A stretch of 51,614 bases of DNA from CAYUAG01 sp046483025. GTDB taxonomy: Bacteria; Zhuqueibacterota; QNDG01; CAYUAG01. Position numbers and translations under genes: made by a program. The stretch is taken from NCBI GenBank assembly GCA_046483025.1, contig JAWODZ010000144.1, positions 1-51,614 on the forward strand, in the 5' to 3' direction. This document shows positions 15,388-23,417 of this stretch, in pieces; the first letter of the stretch is position 1; each line of letters begins with the position of its first letter. The notes under the pieces were generated by a model. The model worked only from the letters and a program-made list of their open reading frames with translations, was not told the DNA's origin and searched no databases.

Positions 15388-15416
15388 AATATAAAAAATT
15401 TTCTCTTTTAAGTCAA
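15388..15416 (-). promoter_or_regulatory. Sigma-70-type promoter of the 15337-13855 unit
   Basis: Minus strand: TTGACT (15416-15411), 17-base spacer, TATATT (15393-15388), about 50 bases before the ATG at 15337. It uses the same -10 and spacing as the promoters at 2338-2366 and 2498-2526. Confidence 0.65.
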
Positions 15417-15440
15417 AGATCAAGAAAAGATAAAAAATAC

Positions 15441-15469
15441 TTGAAAAATTGAGTTACTTAGAGTATTTT
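15441..15469 (+). promoter_or_regulatory. Candidate promoter of the Bat operon
   Basis: TTGAAA (15441-15446), 17-base spacer, TATTTT (15464-15469), about 70 bases before the first Bat gene. It is weaker than the divergent promoter next to it, which starts about 25 bases away. Confidence 0.4.
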
Positions 15470-15541
15470 TTACGGAACATTTATTTTGGTTTTAAGTTAG
15501 AATAAATAAAAATTGTTGGATGGATAACAAGGGGCATGATA

Positions 15542-16552
15542 ATGAGGATACTAATAATATTGGTTATTTTTTTGAGTGGTTCTTATGTTCGGGCTGATAT
15601 ACAGTCTGATTCCCTGCAGGCTAAACTGAGAACTGCAGTAACTCTCTCAACATCTGTCGACCCAAAACAGATACCGTTAAATCGGACATCTGAATTAACT
15701 GTACGGCTTACCTGGAAGGGAGATATTGATTATATTGAAATAAAAGAAATTGAAGAACCAATCCTTTCCAATCTGGAAATCGTAGGATCATCTGCATCTA
15801 ATAAAACTATTGATACTGAGGATGGTGTAAAAGCCATTAAAGAGATATCTTACAGAGTGCGGCCTTTATCCTTGGGAATGGGGTATGTTGAAACTGTGGG
15901 TGTATCCTATGATGATAAACTGAGCGGTAAAACTTATAATCTGAATACAGAAAGAATAGGGATAGAAGCTGTTTCTGCAGTACCTGAAAGAGGAGAAATA
16001 CAAATACCCTGGATATGGATATCAGCAGGATTGATCATTGTGATTACAGGAGGGACTGGAATATATTATTTTTATAGAAAAAGAGCAGATTCTGAAGAGG
16101 GAGAAAAAGAAGTTCAGATACTTGAAGAGAAATATCTGGATGAATTAAAAAATATGGTTGATCTAAGCTCTGGTGATAAAAATGAGTCATTCACTATCCT
16201 TTCAAAATTATTTCGTAAATACCTGTCCGAAAAATATGAAATCTCAGCTCTGGAGACAACAACAGACGAATTAATACATTTGCTTTCTTCCGAAGAGCTG
16301 CAAGAAGATTTGATACGGAAATCAAAGGCACTGTTTTCCAAAGCAGATGTGGTGAAATTTTCCGGAAAAAAGGCAACTCAGGCTGAGGTGGATGAGGCCT
16401 ATACAACCGTAGAGACAATTTTGGAAACTCATTGTGCTCAAGAAAGAAAAGCGAGGGAAAAGAAAGAGGAAGAAGACAAAAAGTCCTCAAAGAGGTTTCT
16501 TAAAAAGGGCAAAGAAGAAAGAGATAAAGATTCAAAGAATACTATAGAATGA
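15542..16552 (+). CDS. BatD-like membrane protein, short form 1
   Basis: A 336-residue envelope protein. A signal sequence covers 1-18. A beta-sandwich domain in the periplasm spans about 25-150 (P-L-N-R-T-S-E-L-T-V-R-L-T-W-K-G, then Y-R-V-R-P-L). One transmembrane helix lies at about 158-178 (W-I-W-I-S-A-G-L-I-I-V-I). The cytoplasmic helical region ends in a very charged Lys/Glu tail. This is the layout of BatD-type proteins, with a single sandwich domain. I prefer ATG 15542 to the ATG at 15536 because AAGGGG sits 7 bases before it rather than 1. It heads the Bat operon, 20 bases before moxR. Confidence 0.7.
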   Translation: MRILIILVIFLSGSYVRADIQSDSLQAKLRTAVTLSTSVDPKQIPLNRTSELTVRLTWKGDIDYIEIKEIEEPILSNLEIVGSSASNKTIDTEDGVKAIKEISYRVRPLSLGMGYVETVGVSYDDKLSGKTYNLNTERIGIEAVSAVPERGEIQIPWIWISAGLIIVITGGTGIYYFYRKRADSEEGEKEVQILEEKYLDELKNMVDLSSGDKNESFTILSKLFRKYLSEKYEISALETTTDELIHLLSSEELQEDLIRKSKALFSKADVVKFSGKKATQAEVDEAYTTVETILETHCAQERKAREKKEEEDKKSSKRFLKKGKEERDKDSKNTIE

Positions 16553-16572
16553 GATAATTTATAGGAGGATGC

Positions 16573-17562
16573 ATGGATAAAGACATTGAAGCTATACACA
16601 AGAAAATTCAAAAAGAAAGTGTATTTGTGAAAAAGATCACAGATGAAATCGGCAAAGTAGTAGTAGGCCAGAAGTATATGGTGGAAAGGATGCTGATTGG
16701 TTTGTTATCCAACGGGCATGTATTATTGGAAGGGGTACCGGGTCTGGCTAAGACCTTAACGGTGAGAATGCTTTCTGCTGCCATAGAGAGTAATTTTCAC
16801 CGTATACAATTTACTCCGGATCTTTTACCAGCAGATCTGGTGGGTACGCTTATTTTTGATCAGAAAAAAGGGACATTTACTACCAAAAAGGGACCCATCT
16901 TTTCCAATATTATTCTGGCAGATGAGATAAACAGATCACCGGCTAAAGTACAGTCAGCTCTGCTGGAAGCAATGCAGGAAAGAACTGTTACTATTGGAGA
17001 AAACACCTTCACTCTTGATGATCCTTTTCTGGTGCTGGCTACTCAGAATCCCATTGAACAGGAGGGCACTTACCCGCTTCCGGAAGCACAGGTGGATAGG
17101 TTTATGCTCAAACTTTCAATTGATTATCCCACTCCTGAAGAAGAGTTAGAAATCATGAGGAGAATGTCCACCGGTCCTGAACCTGGTATAGATGCAGTGG
17201 TAACTCCCAAAGATATTATAAAAGCACGTAATGTGGTGGAGGAAATTTATATTGATCCAAAAATTGAAAAATATATTATTGATATTGTGTTTGCCACCCG
17301 AAGTCCGGAAAAGTATGGTCTGGATGATCTGGTCGAGCTTATAGCGTTTGGTGCATCTCCCAGAGCTTCAATTTACCTGGTAAAAACAGCCAAAGCGCAT
17401 GCTTTTTTGCATAGGAGAGGATATGTTACCCCAGAAGATGTACGGGCAGTTGGTATGGATATTCTACGTCATCGGGTCATTATAACCTATGAAGCGGAAG
17501 CAGAAGAAATGACTGCAGAAGATGTGGTCCGCAAAGTATTAAATAAAATAGAGGTTCCGTAA
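16573..17562 (+). CDS. MoxR-family AAA+ ATPase (Bat operon)
   Basis: A 329-residue cytoplasmic ATPase. Walker A is G-V-P-G-L-A-K-T (54-61) and Walker B is I-I-L-A-D-E-I-N-R (113-121). The A-T-Q-N-P-I-E-Q-E-G-T-Y-P-L-P-E-A-Q-V-D-R-F segment with its sensor 1 and arginine finger is typical of MoxR. MoxR proteins work as chaperone-like ATPases with VWA-domain partners, and the DUF58 and VWA genes follow directly. AGGAGG precedes the ATG. The gap to the DUF58 gene is 10 bases. Confidence 0.95.
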   Translation: MDKDIEAIHKKIQKESVFVKKITDEIGKVVVGQKYMVERMLIGLLSNGHVLLEGVPGLAKTLTVRMLSAAIESNFHRIQFTPDLLPADLVGTLIFDQKKGTFTTKKGPIFSNIILADEINRSPAKVQSALLEAMQERTVTIGENTFTLDDPFLVLATQNPIEQEGTYPLPEAQVDRFMLKLSIDYPTPEEELEIMRRMSTGPEPGIDAVVTPKDIIKARNVVEEIYIDPKIEKYIIDIVFATRSPEKYGLDDLVELIAFGASPRASIYLVKTAKAHAFLHRRGYVTPEDVRAVGMDILRHRVIITYEAEAEEMTAEDVVRKVLNKIEVP

Positions 17563-17572
17563 ATCAGTAGCT

Positions 17573-18451
17573 ATGATTCCAAAAGAGATATTAAAAGAGG
17601 TAAAACGTCTTGAGATAACTACCCGGGGATTGGTTAATGATGTATTCTCCGGGGAATACCATTCGGTCTTTAAAGGCCGGGGAATGGAATTCTCAGAAGT
17701 GCGGGAATATCAGATCGGGGATGACATACGGACTATTGACTGGAATGTAACTGCCCGGTCCGGAAAACCCTATGTTAAGATATTCGAAGAAGAAAGGGAA
17801 CTGACAGTAATGCTCATGGTGGATGCCAGCAGTTCCGGGGAGTTCGGTACCTTTGAGAGAATGAAAGGGGAGATCGGAGTCGAGATTTGTGCCTTACTGG
17901 CCTTTTCCGCTATTAAAAATAACGATAAAGTCGGCCTGATAATTTTTACAGATAAGATTGAAAAATTTATTCCACCCAGAAAAGGGAAAAGCCATGTTCT
18001 GAGACTCTTGCGGGAACTTCTTTATTTCAGACCAGAAGACAAGAAAACAGACATTGGTATGTCACTTGAATATCTAAATCGGGTGGTACAGAGAAGAAGT
18101 GTGGTGTTTATGATTTCCGATTTTATATCCAAAGATTATGCCAATCAATTAAGGATAGTAAATAAAAAACATGATATTGTAGCTATCAATATTATTGATC
18201 CCAGAGAAATGGACTTGCCTTCAATTGGATTTATCGAATTTGAAGATCTTGAAACCGGGGAAAGAATGGTGCTTGATACTTCCGACCCTGAAGTACGGAA
18301 TATGTTTAAAAATGAGAGTTCTGCATCTTTGATGAAAAGGGATAAACTTTTTAAATCCATGAATGTGGATTCCATAATAATCAGAACTGATCAGTCTTAT
18401 GTGGAGCCGTTAATAAAATTTTTCCGAATGAGGGCGAAGAGGTTCAGATAA
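17573..18451 (+). CDS. DUF58 / VWA-like protein (Bat operon)
   Basis: A 292-residue cytoplasmic protein with the DUF58 signature G-R-G-M-E-F-S-E-V-R-E-Y-Q-I-G-D-D-I-R (residues 36-54), then D-W-N-V-T-A-R. The VWA-like fold begins at about 79 with M-V-D84-A-S-S-S, a MIDAS-like metal site. DUF58 proteins are usual partners of MoxR ATPases and BatA/BatB in the aerotolerance operon. It is tightly coupled to moxR (10 bases). The following 140 bases hold no gene and contain a decayed AGAACGTCAGAACTT-type repeat. Confidence 0.92.
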   Translation: MIPKEILKEVKRLEITTRGLVNDVFSGEYHSVFKGRGMEFSEVREYQIGDDIRTIDWNVTARSGKPYVKIFEEERELTVMLMVDASSSGEFGTFERMKGEIGVEICALLAFSAIKNNDKVGLIIFTDKIEKFIPPRKGKSHVLRLLRELLYFRPEDKKTDIGMSLEYLNRVVQRRSVVFMISDFISKDYANQLRIVNKKHDIVAINIIDPREMDLPSIGFIEFEDLETGERMVLDTSDPEVRNMFKNESSASLMKRDKLFKSMNVDSIIIRTDQSYVEPLIKFFRMRAKRFR

Positions 18452-18593
18452 ATGAAAGATAAAAGAAAAAAGATCAAAGAAAAAACAAAATTTTAGAACG
18501 TCAGAACTTAAGAGTTTCAGAAAAAGAGTTAAAATGTAAGAAACAAAAGTAATAGATTATAAATTGCTGATTAATAGGTTAAGGGGTTAAATG

Positions 18594-19529
18594 ATGAGAT
18601 TTAATAAAATAGTTAAATTTTTTATTTGTATGATCATTATTTCTGTGTTGGCAGTTTGTTCTGAAACTGAGAAACAAGGTATCCCAGGCGAGAAGGTGAG
18701 AGAGTATGCCAATGCGCTGTATAATCGGGAATTGTATCAACAGGCAGTCAGTGAATATCAGCATTATCTTGATACTTACACTGTAGAGAATGATGTAAGG
18801 GCAAATATACATTATATTATTGCAAATATTTATTTTGAAAGACTGCATGATTATGAAAATGCTTTGGCCGGTTATTTGAAAGTCAAACATTTATTTCCGG
18901 AAAGCAGTCTGGAAACCCGGATCAGTAAGCGCATCATTGCCTGTCTGGAACGGTTGCAGCGCTCAGAAGATGCAAAACAGGCTCTGGAGGAAGCAGCCAG
19001 CTTGGAACCAGACACTGTTCCCTCCCGTCCGGGAACTGTGATTGCAAAGGTTGGTGACCAGGAAATTACTACCGGGGATCTAAAGTTTCAGATTAATCAG
19101 ATGCCGGAGTATATGAGATCCCAGTTTGAAAAACCGGAAGATAAATTAAAATTTTTGAATCAATACATAGCAACAGAGCTGTTTTATGATGCAGCAAAAC
19201 GCCAGGAGCTGGATAAAAATAGGGATGTTATTGAAGGCACTTTTCAGGCTAAAAAGAATTTAATGGTGCAGAAATATATTGAAAATGAGATAGCCTCAGA
19301 TCTTGACATTACCCCTGATGACGTGGAGATGTATTATAAAGCCCATAAAGAAAAATATGCAGAGAAGGATGATGAGGGCAATATCACCAGACAGAAACCA
19401 TTTTCAGAAGTAAAAGAGCAGGCAGCACAGGATATGGTGAGAGAAAGACAACAGAATAAATATAATGAGCTTATACAGCGTATGATGAAAACCGAAGGAG
19501 TGGAAATTTACAGTGATCGTATCAAGTAG
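18594..19529 (+). CDS. Lipoprotein with TPR-like repeats and a SurA-N-like chaperone domain, no rotamase domain
   Basis: A 311-residue predicted lipoprotein with a hydrophobic leader and lipobox L-A-V-C (Cys about 21). Helical TPR-like repeats cover about 30-145 (L-Y-N-R-E-L-Y-Q-Q-A-V-S-E-Y). Then comes a SurA/PpiC-type N-terminal domain beginning V-I-A-K-V-G-D-Q-E-I-T-T-G-D-L and closing with Y-Y-K-A-H-K-E-K-Y and P-F-S-E-V-K-E-Q-A. In PpiC proteins a parvulin domain of about 95 residues sits between those last two elements; here it is absent. It may act as a holdase in the periplasm for the Bat complex. ATG 18594 is 7 bases from AAGGGG; ATG 18591 is possible. The 3' end overlaps the next gene by 17 bases. 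Confidence 0.7.
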   Translation: MRFNKIVKFFICMIIISVLAVCSETEKQGIPGEKVREYANALYNRELYQQAVSEYQHYLDTYTVENDVRANIHYIIANIYFERLHDYENALAGYLKVKHLFPESSLETRISKRIIACLERLQRSEDAKQALEEAASLEPDTVPSRPGTVIAKVGDQEITTGDLKFQINQMPEYMRSQFEKPEDKLKFLNQYIATELFYDAAKRQELDKNRDVIEGTFQAKKNLMVQKYIENEIASDLDITPDDVEMYYKAHKEKYAEKDDEGNITRQKPFSEVKEQAAQDMVRERQQNKYNELIQRMMKTEGVEIYSDRIK

Positions 19530-20634
19530 TGGAAAAATATACATAAGTGAAAAATCCGGTAAATTTATAATTTTATTATTGGCATTATACCTGCTGATTT
19601 CAGTTAATGTTTCCGGTCAGGAGAGGATATCATTATCTTCTTCTGTTGACAAGTCCAGGATAAAAATTGGGGATATCATTAACTACAAAGTTAAAGTAGT
19701 TCATGATAAAAATATTACACTTAAAATGCCGGGGATGGGAGCTAATTTAGGAGGGTTTGAAATAAGAGATTATGAGGAATTCAAGCCGCGAAAAGAGGAT
19801 GATATGATTGTTTCCCAGGCAGAGTATTCCATATCAACCTTTACTACCGGTAAATTCGTTATCCCTCCATTAGAAGTACAGTATAAGGAAACCAGTGATA
19901 CGGCGTATAAAAAACTGGCAACCAGAAAGATTGAGATTACAGTAGAGAGCATGAAACCAAGTGAAGAGGGAGATATCAAGGATATAAAAGCTCCAGTTGA
20001 ACTGCCTTTTCTCTGGTGGGAGGTATGGGGAAAGTGGACAGCTCTGGGATTGGGTATTCTGGCAGTTGCAACTGCGGCATTTTTCGTCTACCGGAGAAAG
20101 AAAATGGGCAAATCGATCTTTCCCAAAAAAGAACCTCCACCTCGGCCGCCGCATGAAGTAGCGTTTGAGTCTTTGGACAGAATTAAAGCATCTAAATTAT
20201 TAGAAAATGGCGATATAAAACTATATTATGTTAAAATCTCAGAAACAGTCCGTGTATATTTTGAAGGCAGGTATTATATTCCGGCCCTGGAAAGAACCAC
20301 TCCTGAGATCATGGAGGAATTAAATAAGATTCGTATTGATGCAGAGGTTTATGAGTTGATAAAAAATTTATTTATTACCAGTGATATGGTAAAGTTTGCA
20401 AAAGTAATACCTGAACCGGATACTAACGTGCAGATACTGCAGACTGCTTATACCATTGTTGACAGGACCAAGGTGCTACCCATAGAAGAACAGCAGGAAA
20501 AGTCTGGAGAATCTGATAATGTTTTTCCAGATTCTTCAGAAACAGAAGAGGGTTCGGAAGAAAAGAATCATAAAGAGAGCACTGAAGAAATGCAGGAAAA
20601 CAGAGAAGAAGTTAATACACAAGGAGAAAAATGA
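19513..20634 (+). CDS. BatD-like membrane protein, short form 2
   Basis: A 373-residue envelope protein. GTG 19513 is used, with AAGGAG 12 bases before it, so the gene overlaps the lipoprotein gene by 17 bases. A signal-anchor/leader covers about 15-35. A beta-sandwich in the periplasm runs 36-155 (V-D-K-S-R-I-K-I-G-D-I-I-N-Y-K-V-K-V). A transmembrane helix lies at about 175-192. The cytoplasmic helical domain is followed by an acidic, low-complexity tail rich in Glu/Ser. Domain order is the same as in the 15542 protein and in full BatD. Its stop overlaps the next ATG as ATGA, indicating translational coupling with BatA. Confidence 0.72.
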   Translation: MIVSSSGKIYISEKSGKFIILLLALYLLISVNVSGQERISLSSSVDKSRIKIGDIINYKVKVVHDKNITLKMPGMGANLGGFEIRDYEEFKPRKEDDMIVSQAEYSISTFTTGKFVIPPLEVQYKETSDTAYKKLATRKIEITVESMKPSEEGDIKDIKAPVELPFLWWEVWGKWTALGLGILAVATAAFFVYRRKKMGKSIFPKKEPPPRPPHEVAFESLDRIKASKLLENGDIKLYYVKISETVRVYFEGRYYIPALERTTPEIMEELNKIRIDAEVYELIKNLFITSDMVKFAKVIPEPDTNVQILQTAYTIVDRTKVLPIEEQQEKSGESDNVFPDSSETEEGSEEKNHKESTEEMQENREEVNTQGEK

Positions 20635-21623
20635 TATTTCGTTTTGAAGATCCTCAGTTTTTACTGTTATTATTTTTGATACCATTATTGATCTGGTGGT
20701 ATATCAAATACAGGGATCGGACTACAGCTTCATTACGTTTTTCTCATCTTGGTTTTGCCCGAAAAACAAACCGCTCCGGTCCGGCAAGGGCCCGCCATTT
20801 TCTTTTTGGCCTTCGTATGCTGGTTTTAGCCCTGCTTATAACTGCTTTTGCCAAGCCTCAATCCGGTATTACCGGTGAAGAGGTTATAACTCAGGGTATT
20901 GATATTGTACTGGCACTTGATATTTCCAGTTCCATGCTGGCAGAAGATATTAAACCTAATAGGGTAGAAGCAGTAAAAAGAGATGCAGAGAATTTCATAA
21001 AGGGGAGAAAAAACGATCGTATCGGTATGGTTATATTCTCAGGAGATGCATTCACTCAATGTCCTCTTACTCTTGATTATGGAATTTTACTGAACTTTTT
21101 GGATAAAATAAAAGTAGGTATGATAGAGGATGGTACAGCTATAGGTATGGGGCTGGCTACTGCGGTAAACAGAATGCGAAACAGTAAAGCAAAATCAAAG
21201 GTTATTGTGCTCCTTACTGACGGAAGGAATAACAAAGGGGAGGTTGATCCTATAACTGCAGCACAGCTTGCCCGGACCTTTGATATAAAGATTTATGCCA
21301 TCGGAGCCGGTGGACATGGCAGTGCATTGTATCCGGTTGATGATCCTGTTTTTGGTAAGAGATATGTGCCTATGAAAATTGATATTGATGAAAAGACCTT
21401 AAAGGAGGTTTCTAACATGACTGGTGGTGAATATTTCAGAGCTGATGACCGTCAAAGATTACAAGAAATTTTTAAAAAGATAGATGATATGGAAAAGACA
21501 AAGATAGAGGTAAAAGAATATACCAGATATTCAGAGCTTTTCTACTATTTTGTATTGGCAGCGTTGCTTTTACTCATAGGAGAGATTGTACTGGCACATA
21601 CAAAATTTCGTAAAATACCTTAA
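20631..21623 (+). CDS. batA: BatA-type VWA-domain membrane protein
   Basis: A 330-residue protein with membrane segments near residues 8-25 and 60-75, a VWA domain at about 90-290 and a C-terminal membrane helix. The MIDAS motif is complete: D97-I-S99-S-S101, the downstream Thr in D-G-T-A-I-G-M-G, and the T-D-G-R of the last loop. BatA proteins are inner-membrane VWA proteins implicated in oxygen tolerance or envelope stress in Bacteroides and spirochetes. It overlaps the preceding gene by 4 bases and precedes a second VWA protein, the standard BatA-BatB order. Confidence 0.9.
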   Translation: MIFRFEDPQFLLLLFLIPLLIWWYIKYRDRTTASLRFSHLGFARKTNRSGPARARHFLFGLRMLVLALLITAFAKPQSGITGEEVITQGIDIVLALDISSSMLAEDIKPNRVEAVKRDAENFIKGRKNDRIGMVIFSGDAFTQCPLTLDYGILLNFLDKIKVGMIEDGTAIGMGLATAVNRMRNSKAKSKVIVLLTDGRNNKGEVDPITAAQLARTFDIKIYAIGAGGHGSALYPVDDPVFGKRYVPMKIDIDEKTLKEVSNMTGGEYFRADDRQRLQEIFKKIDDMEKTKIEVKEYTRYSELFYYFVLAALLLLIGEIVLAHTKFRKIP

Positions 21624-21641
21624 AGAACAGAGAGGTAAGAA

Positions 21642-22673
21642 GTGTTTCGATTTGGATTTTCACATTTTCTCTATGTATTGATTTTAATTCCCTTGTTAAT
21701 TTTGTTTTTTATCTGGGCTTTCAGACAGAAGAAAAAAGCGATGGAAGTTTTCGGCAATCTTGCTCTGGTAGAAAAACTGTCCGGTTATGTAAGCAGAAGC
21801 CGTCAGATCTGGAAAAGAATTATTATAATTATTGCTGTTTTCTTACTAATCATAGCAATTGCAAGACCTCAGTTGGGTACAAAAATGAAACAGATAAAAA
21901 GGGAAGGACAGGACATAGTTATAGCCCTGGATCTTTCCGAATCCATGATTGCAGAAGATATCAAACCCAACCGGTTACAGAAAGCTAAACATGAGATTAG
22001 CAGTCTGATAAATAAATTTCAGGGAGACAGAGTTGCTCTGGTAGGCTTTGCCGGAAAAGCATTTGTACAATGTCCGCTTACCCTGGATTACAGTGCAGCC
22101 AAAATGTTTCTTGATGCAATGGAACCTGATATTATGCCGATCCCCGGAACTGCCATAGCCGCAGCCATGGAGAAATCATTGAGTTGTTTTGATGAAAAGG
22201 AACGAAAACATAAAATATTGATATTAATCACTGATGGGGAAGACCATATCGGCAAACCCCTTGATGCAGCAAAACTTGCTTCCCGACAGGGAGTGGTTAT
22301 TTATACTGTTGGTATTGGTTCCCGCAAAGGAGTGCCCATACCTGTTTTTGATAAACAGGGCAATAGAACAGGATATAAGAAGGATAGAAATGGTGAAGTG
22401 GTAATGACCAAACTAGATGAACTTACCCTGGAAAAAATTGCTTTGGAAACGGAAGGGAAATATTACCGGGCTTCTCCAGGTGAGGCGGAACTGGATAAAA
22501 TTTATAGTGATATATTAAAAATGGAGAAGAAATCTCTTTCTTCCAGGCAGTATACTCAGTTTGAGGACCGGTTTCAACCTGTTATTGCTTTTGTGCTGAT
22601 ATTGTTAGGATGGGAACTCGTACTCTCAGAAAAGAAAAGAGTGAAAAAAGCCTGGAAGGGACGTTTTGAATAG
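21642..22673 (+). CDS. batB: BatB-type VWA-domain membrane protein
   Basis: A 343-residue paralogue of the preceding BatA with the same membrane topology: helices near 8-27 and 58-75, a VWA domain, and a C-terminal helix. MIDAS residues are D97-L-S99-E-S101, P-G-T-A-I and I-T-D-G-E-D. The start is GTG 21642 after AGAGGTAAG. The A-E-D-I-K-P-N-R segment after the MIDAS is shared with BatA and marks a duplication. It is followed 14 bases later by the TPR protein. Confidence 0.9.
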   Translation: MFRFGFSHFLYVLILIPLLILFFIWAFRQKKKAMEVFGNLALVEKLSGYVSRSRQIWKRIIIIIAVFLLIIAIARPQLGTKMKQIKREGQDIVIALDLSESMIAEDIKPNRLQKAKHEISSLINKFQGDRVALVGFAGKAFVQCPLTLDYSAAKMFLDAMEPDIMPIPGTAIAAAMEKSLSCFDEKERKHKILILITDGEDHIGKPLDAAKLASRQGVVIYTVGIGSRKGVPIPVFDKQGNRTGYKKDRNGEVVMTKLDELTLEKIALETEGKYYRASPGEAELDKIYSDILKMEKKSLSSRQYTQFEDRFQPVIAFVLILLGWELVLSEKKRVKKAWKGRFE

Positions 22674-22687
22674 AATATAGAGGAGTT

Positions 22688-23416
22688 ATGAAAAGAAGAG
22701 GATTAAAATTTGTCATTTTTTTGTTACTGCTGCCGGTAACAGCTTTTTCTCAGTCTGACCGGGAAAAGGTAAAAGAGGGAAATCAGCTGTTCCATGAAGA
22801 AAAATATGATGAAGCTCAAAATAAATATCAGGATGCACTTTTGGACAACCCGGCTTCTCCGTTAATACAGTTTAATATCGGGGATGTTCAATACAAAAAA
22901 AAGAAGTTTGAGAAAGCTCTGGAGGCTTATTATAAATCCTTAGATTCCAAAGAGATTGATCTTCAGGCAGATTCTTACTATAATATTGGTAATACACTGT
23001 ATAAGTCAGGCAAACTTGCTGAAAGTATTCAGGCTTATAAACAGGCTTTAAAACTGAATCCTGAGGATGAAGATGCAAAGTATAACCTGGAATTTGTACG
23101 TAATAAATTGAAACAGAATGCAAGTAATAAAAATCAACAGAATCAGCAGCAACAGCAGGAGCAGAAACAGCAAAAACAGCAACAGAAAAATAAAGATCAG
23201 GATAAAAAGGATCAGCAAAAAGAACAGCAGCCGGAACAGCAGCAGGAACAGCAACAGGGTGAAAAACAGGATCAGCAAGAACAGCAGTCTCAGGAAAAGA
23301 AAATTTCCAAAGAAGAGGCTGAACGCATACTGCAGGCATTAAAGGAAAATCAGGAAAAGATGAAGAAAAAAAGAGTGCAGGCACAGGGTAAAACTAGAGT
23401 TGAAAAGGACTGGTAG
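22688..23416 (+). CDS. batC: BatC-like TPR protein with a glutamine-rich segment
   Basis: A 242-residue secreted or membrane-anchored protein with a signal peptide (1-21). Three to four TPR units span about 25-140 (the repeat at 97-130 is Y-Y-N-I-G-N-T-L-Y-K-S-G). Residues 145-203 are low complexity, mostly Gln with Lys, Glu and Asp. The tail is basic and ends D-W. This is the TPR plus disordered-linker form usual for BatC. Its stop codon lies just before the batD start chosen here. The Gln-rich stretch produces long Leu-rich ORFs on the opposite strand that are not genes. Confidence 0.85.
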   Translation: MKRRGLKFVIFLLLLPVTAFSQSDREKVKEGNQLFHEEKYDEAQNKYQDALLDNPASPLIQFNIGDVQYKKKKFEKALEAYYKSLDSKEIDLQADSYYNIGNTLYKSGKLAESIQAYKQALKLNPEDEDAKYNLEFVRNKLKQNASNKNQQNQQQQQEQKQQKQQQKNKDQDKKDQQKEQQPEQQQEQQQGEKQDQQEQQSQEKKISKEEAERILQALKENQEKMKKKRVQAQGKTRVEKDW

Positions 23417-23417
23417 A

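Noticed and set aside
23048..23384. Leucine-rich and valine/alanine-rich minus-strand ORFs
   Set aside because: They are the antisense of the glutamine-rich batC segment (CAG/CAA repeats) and have no independent support.
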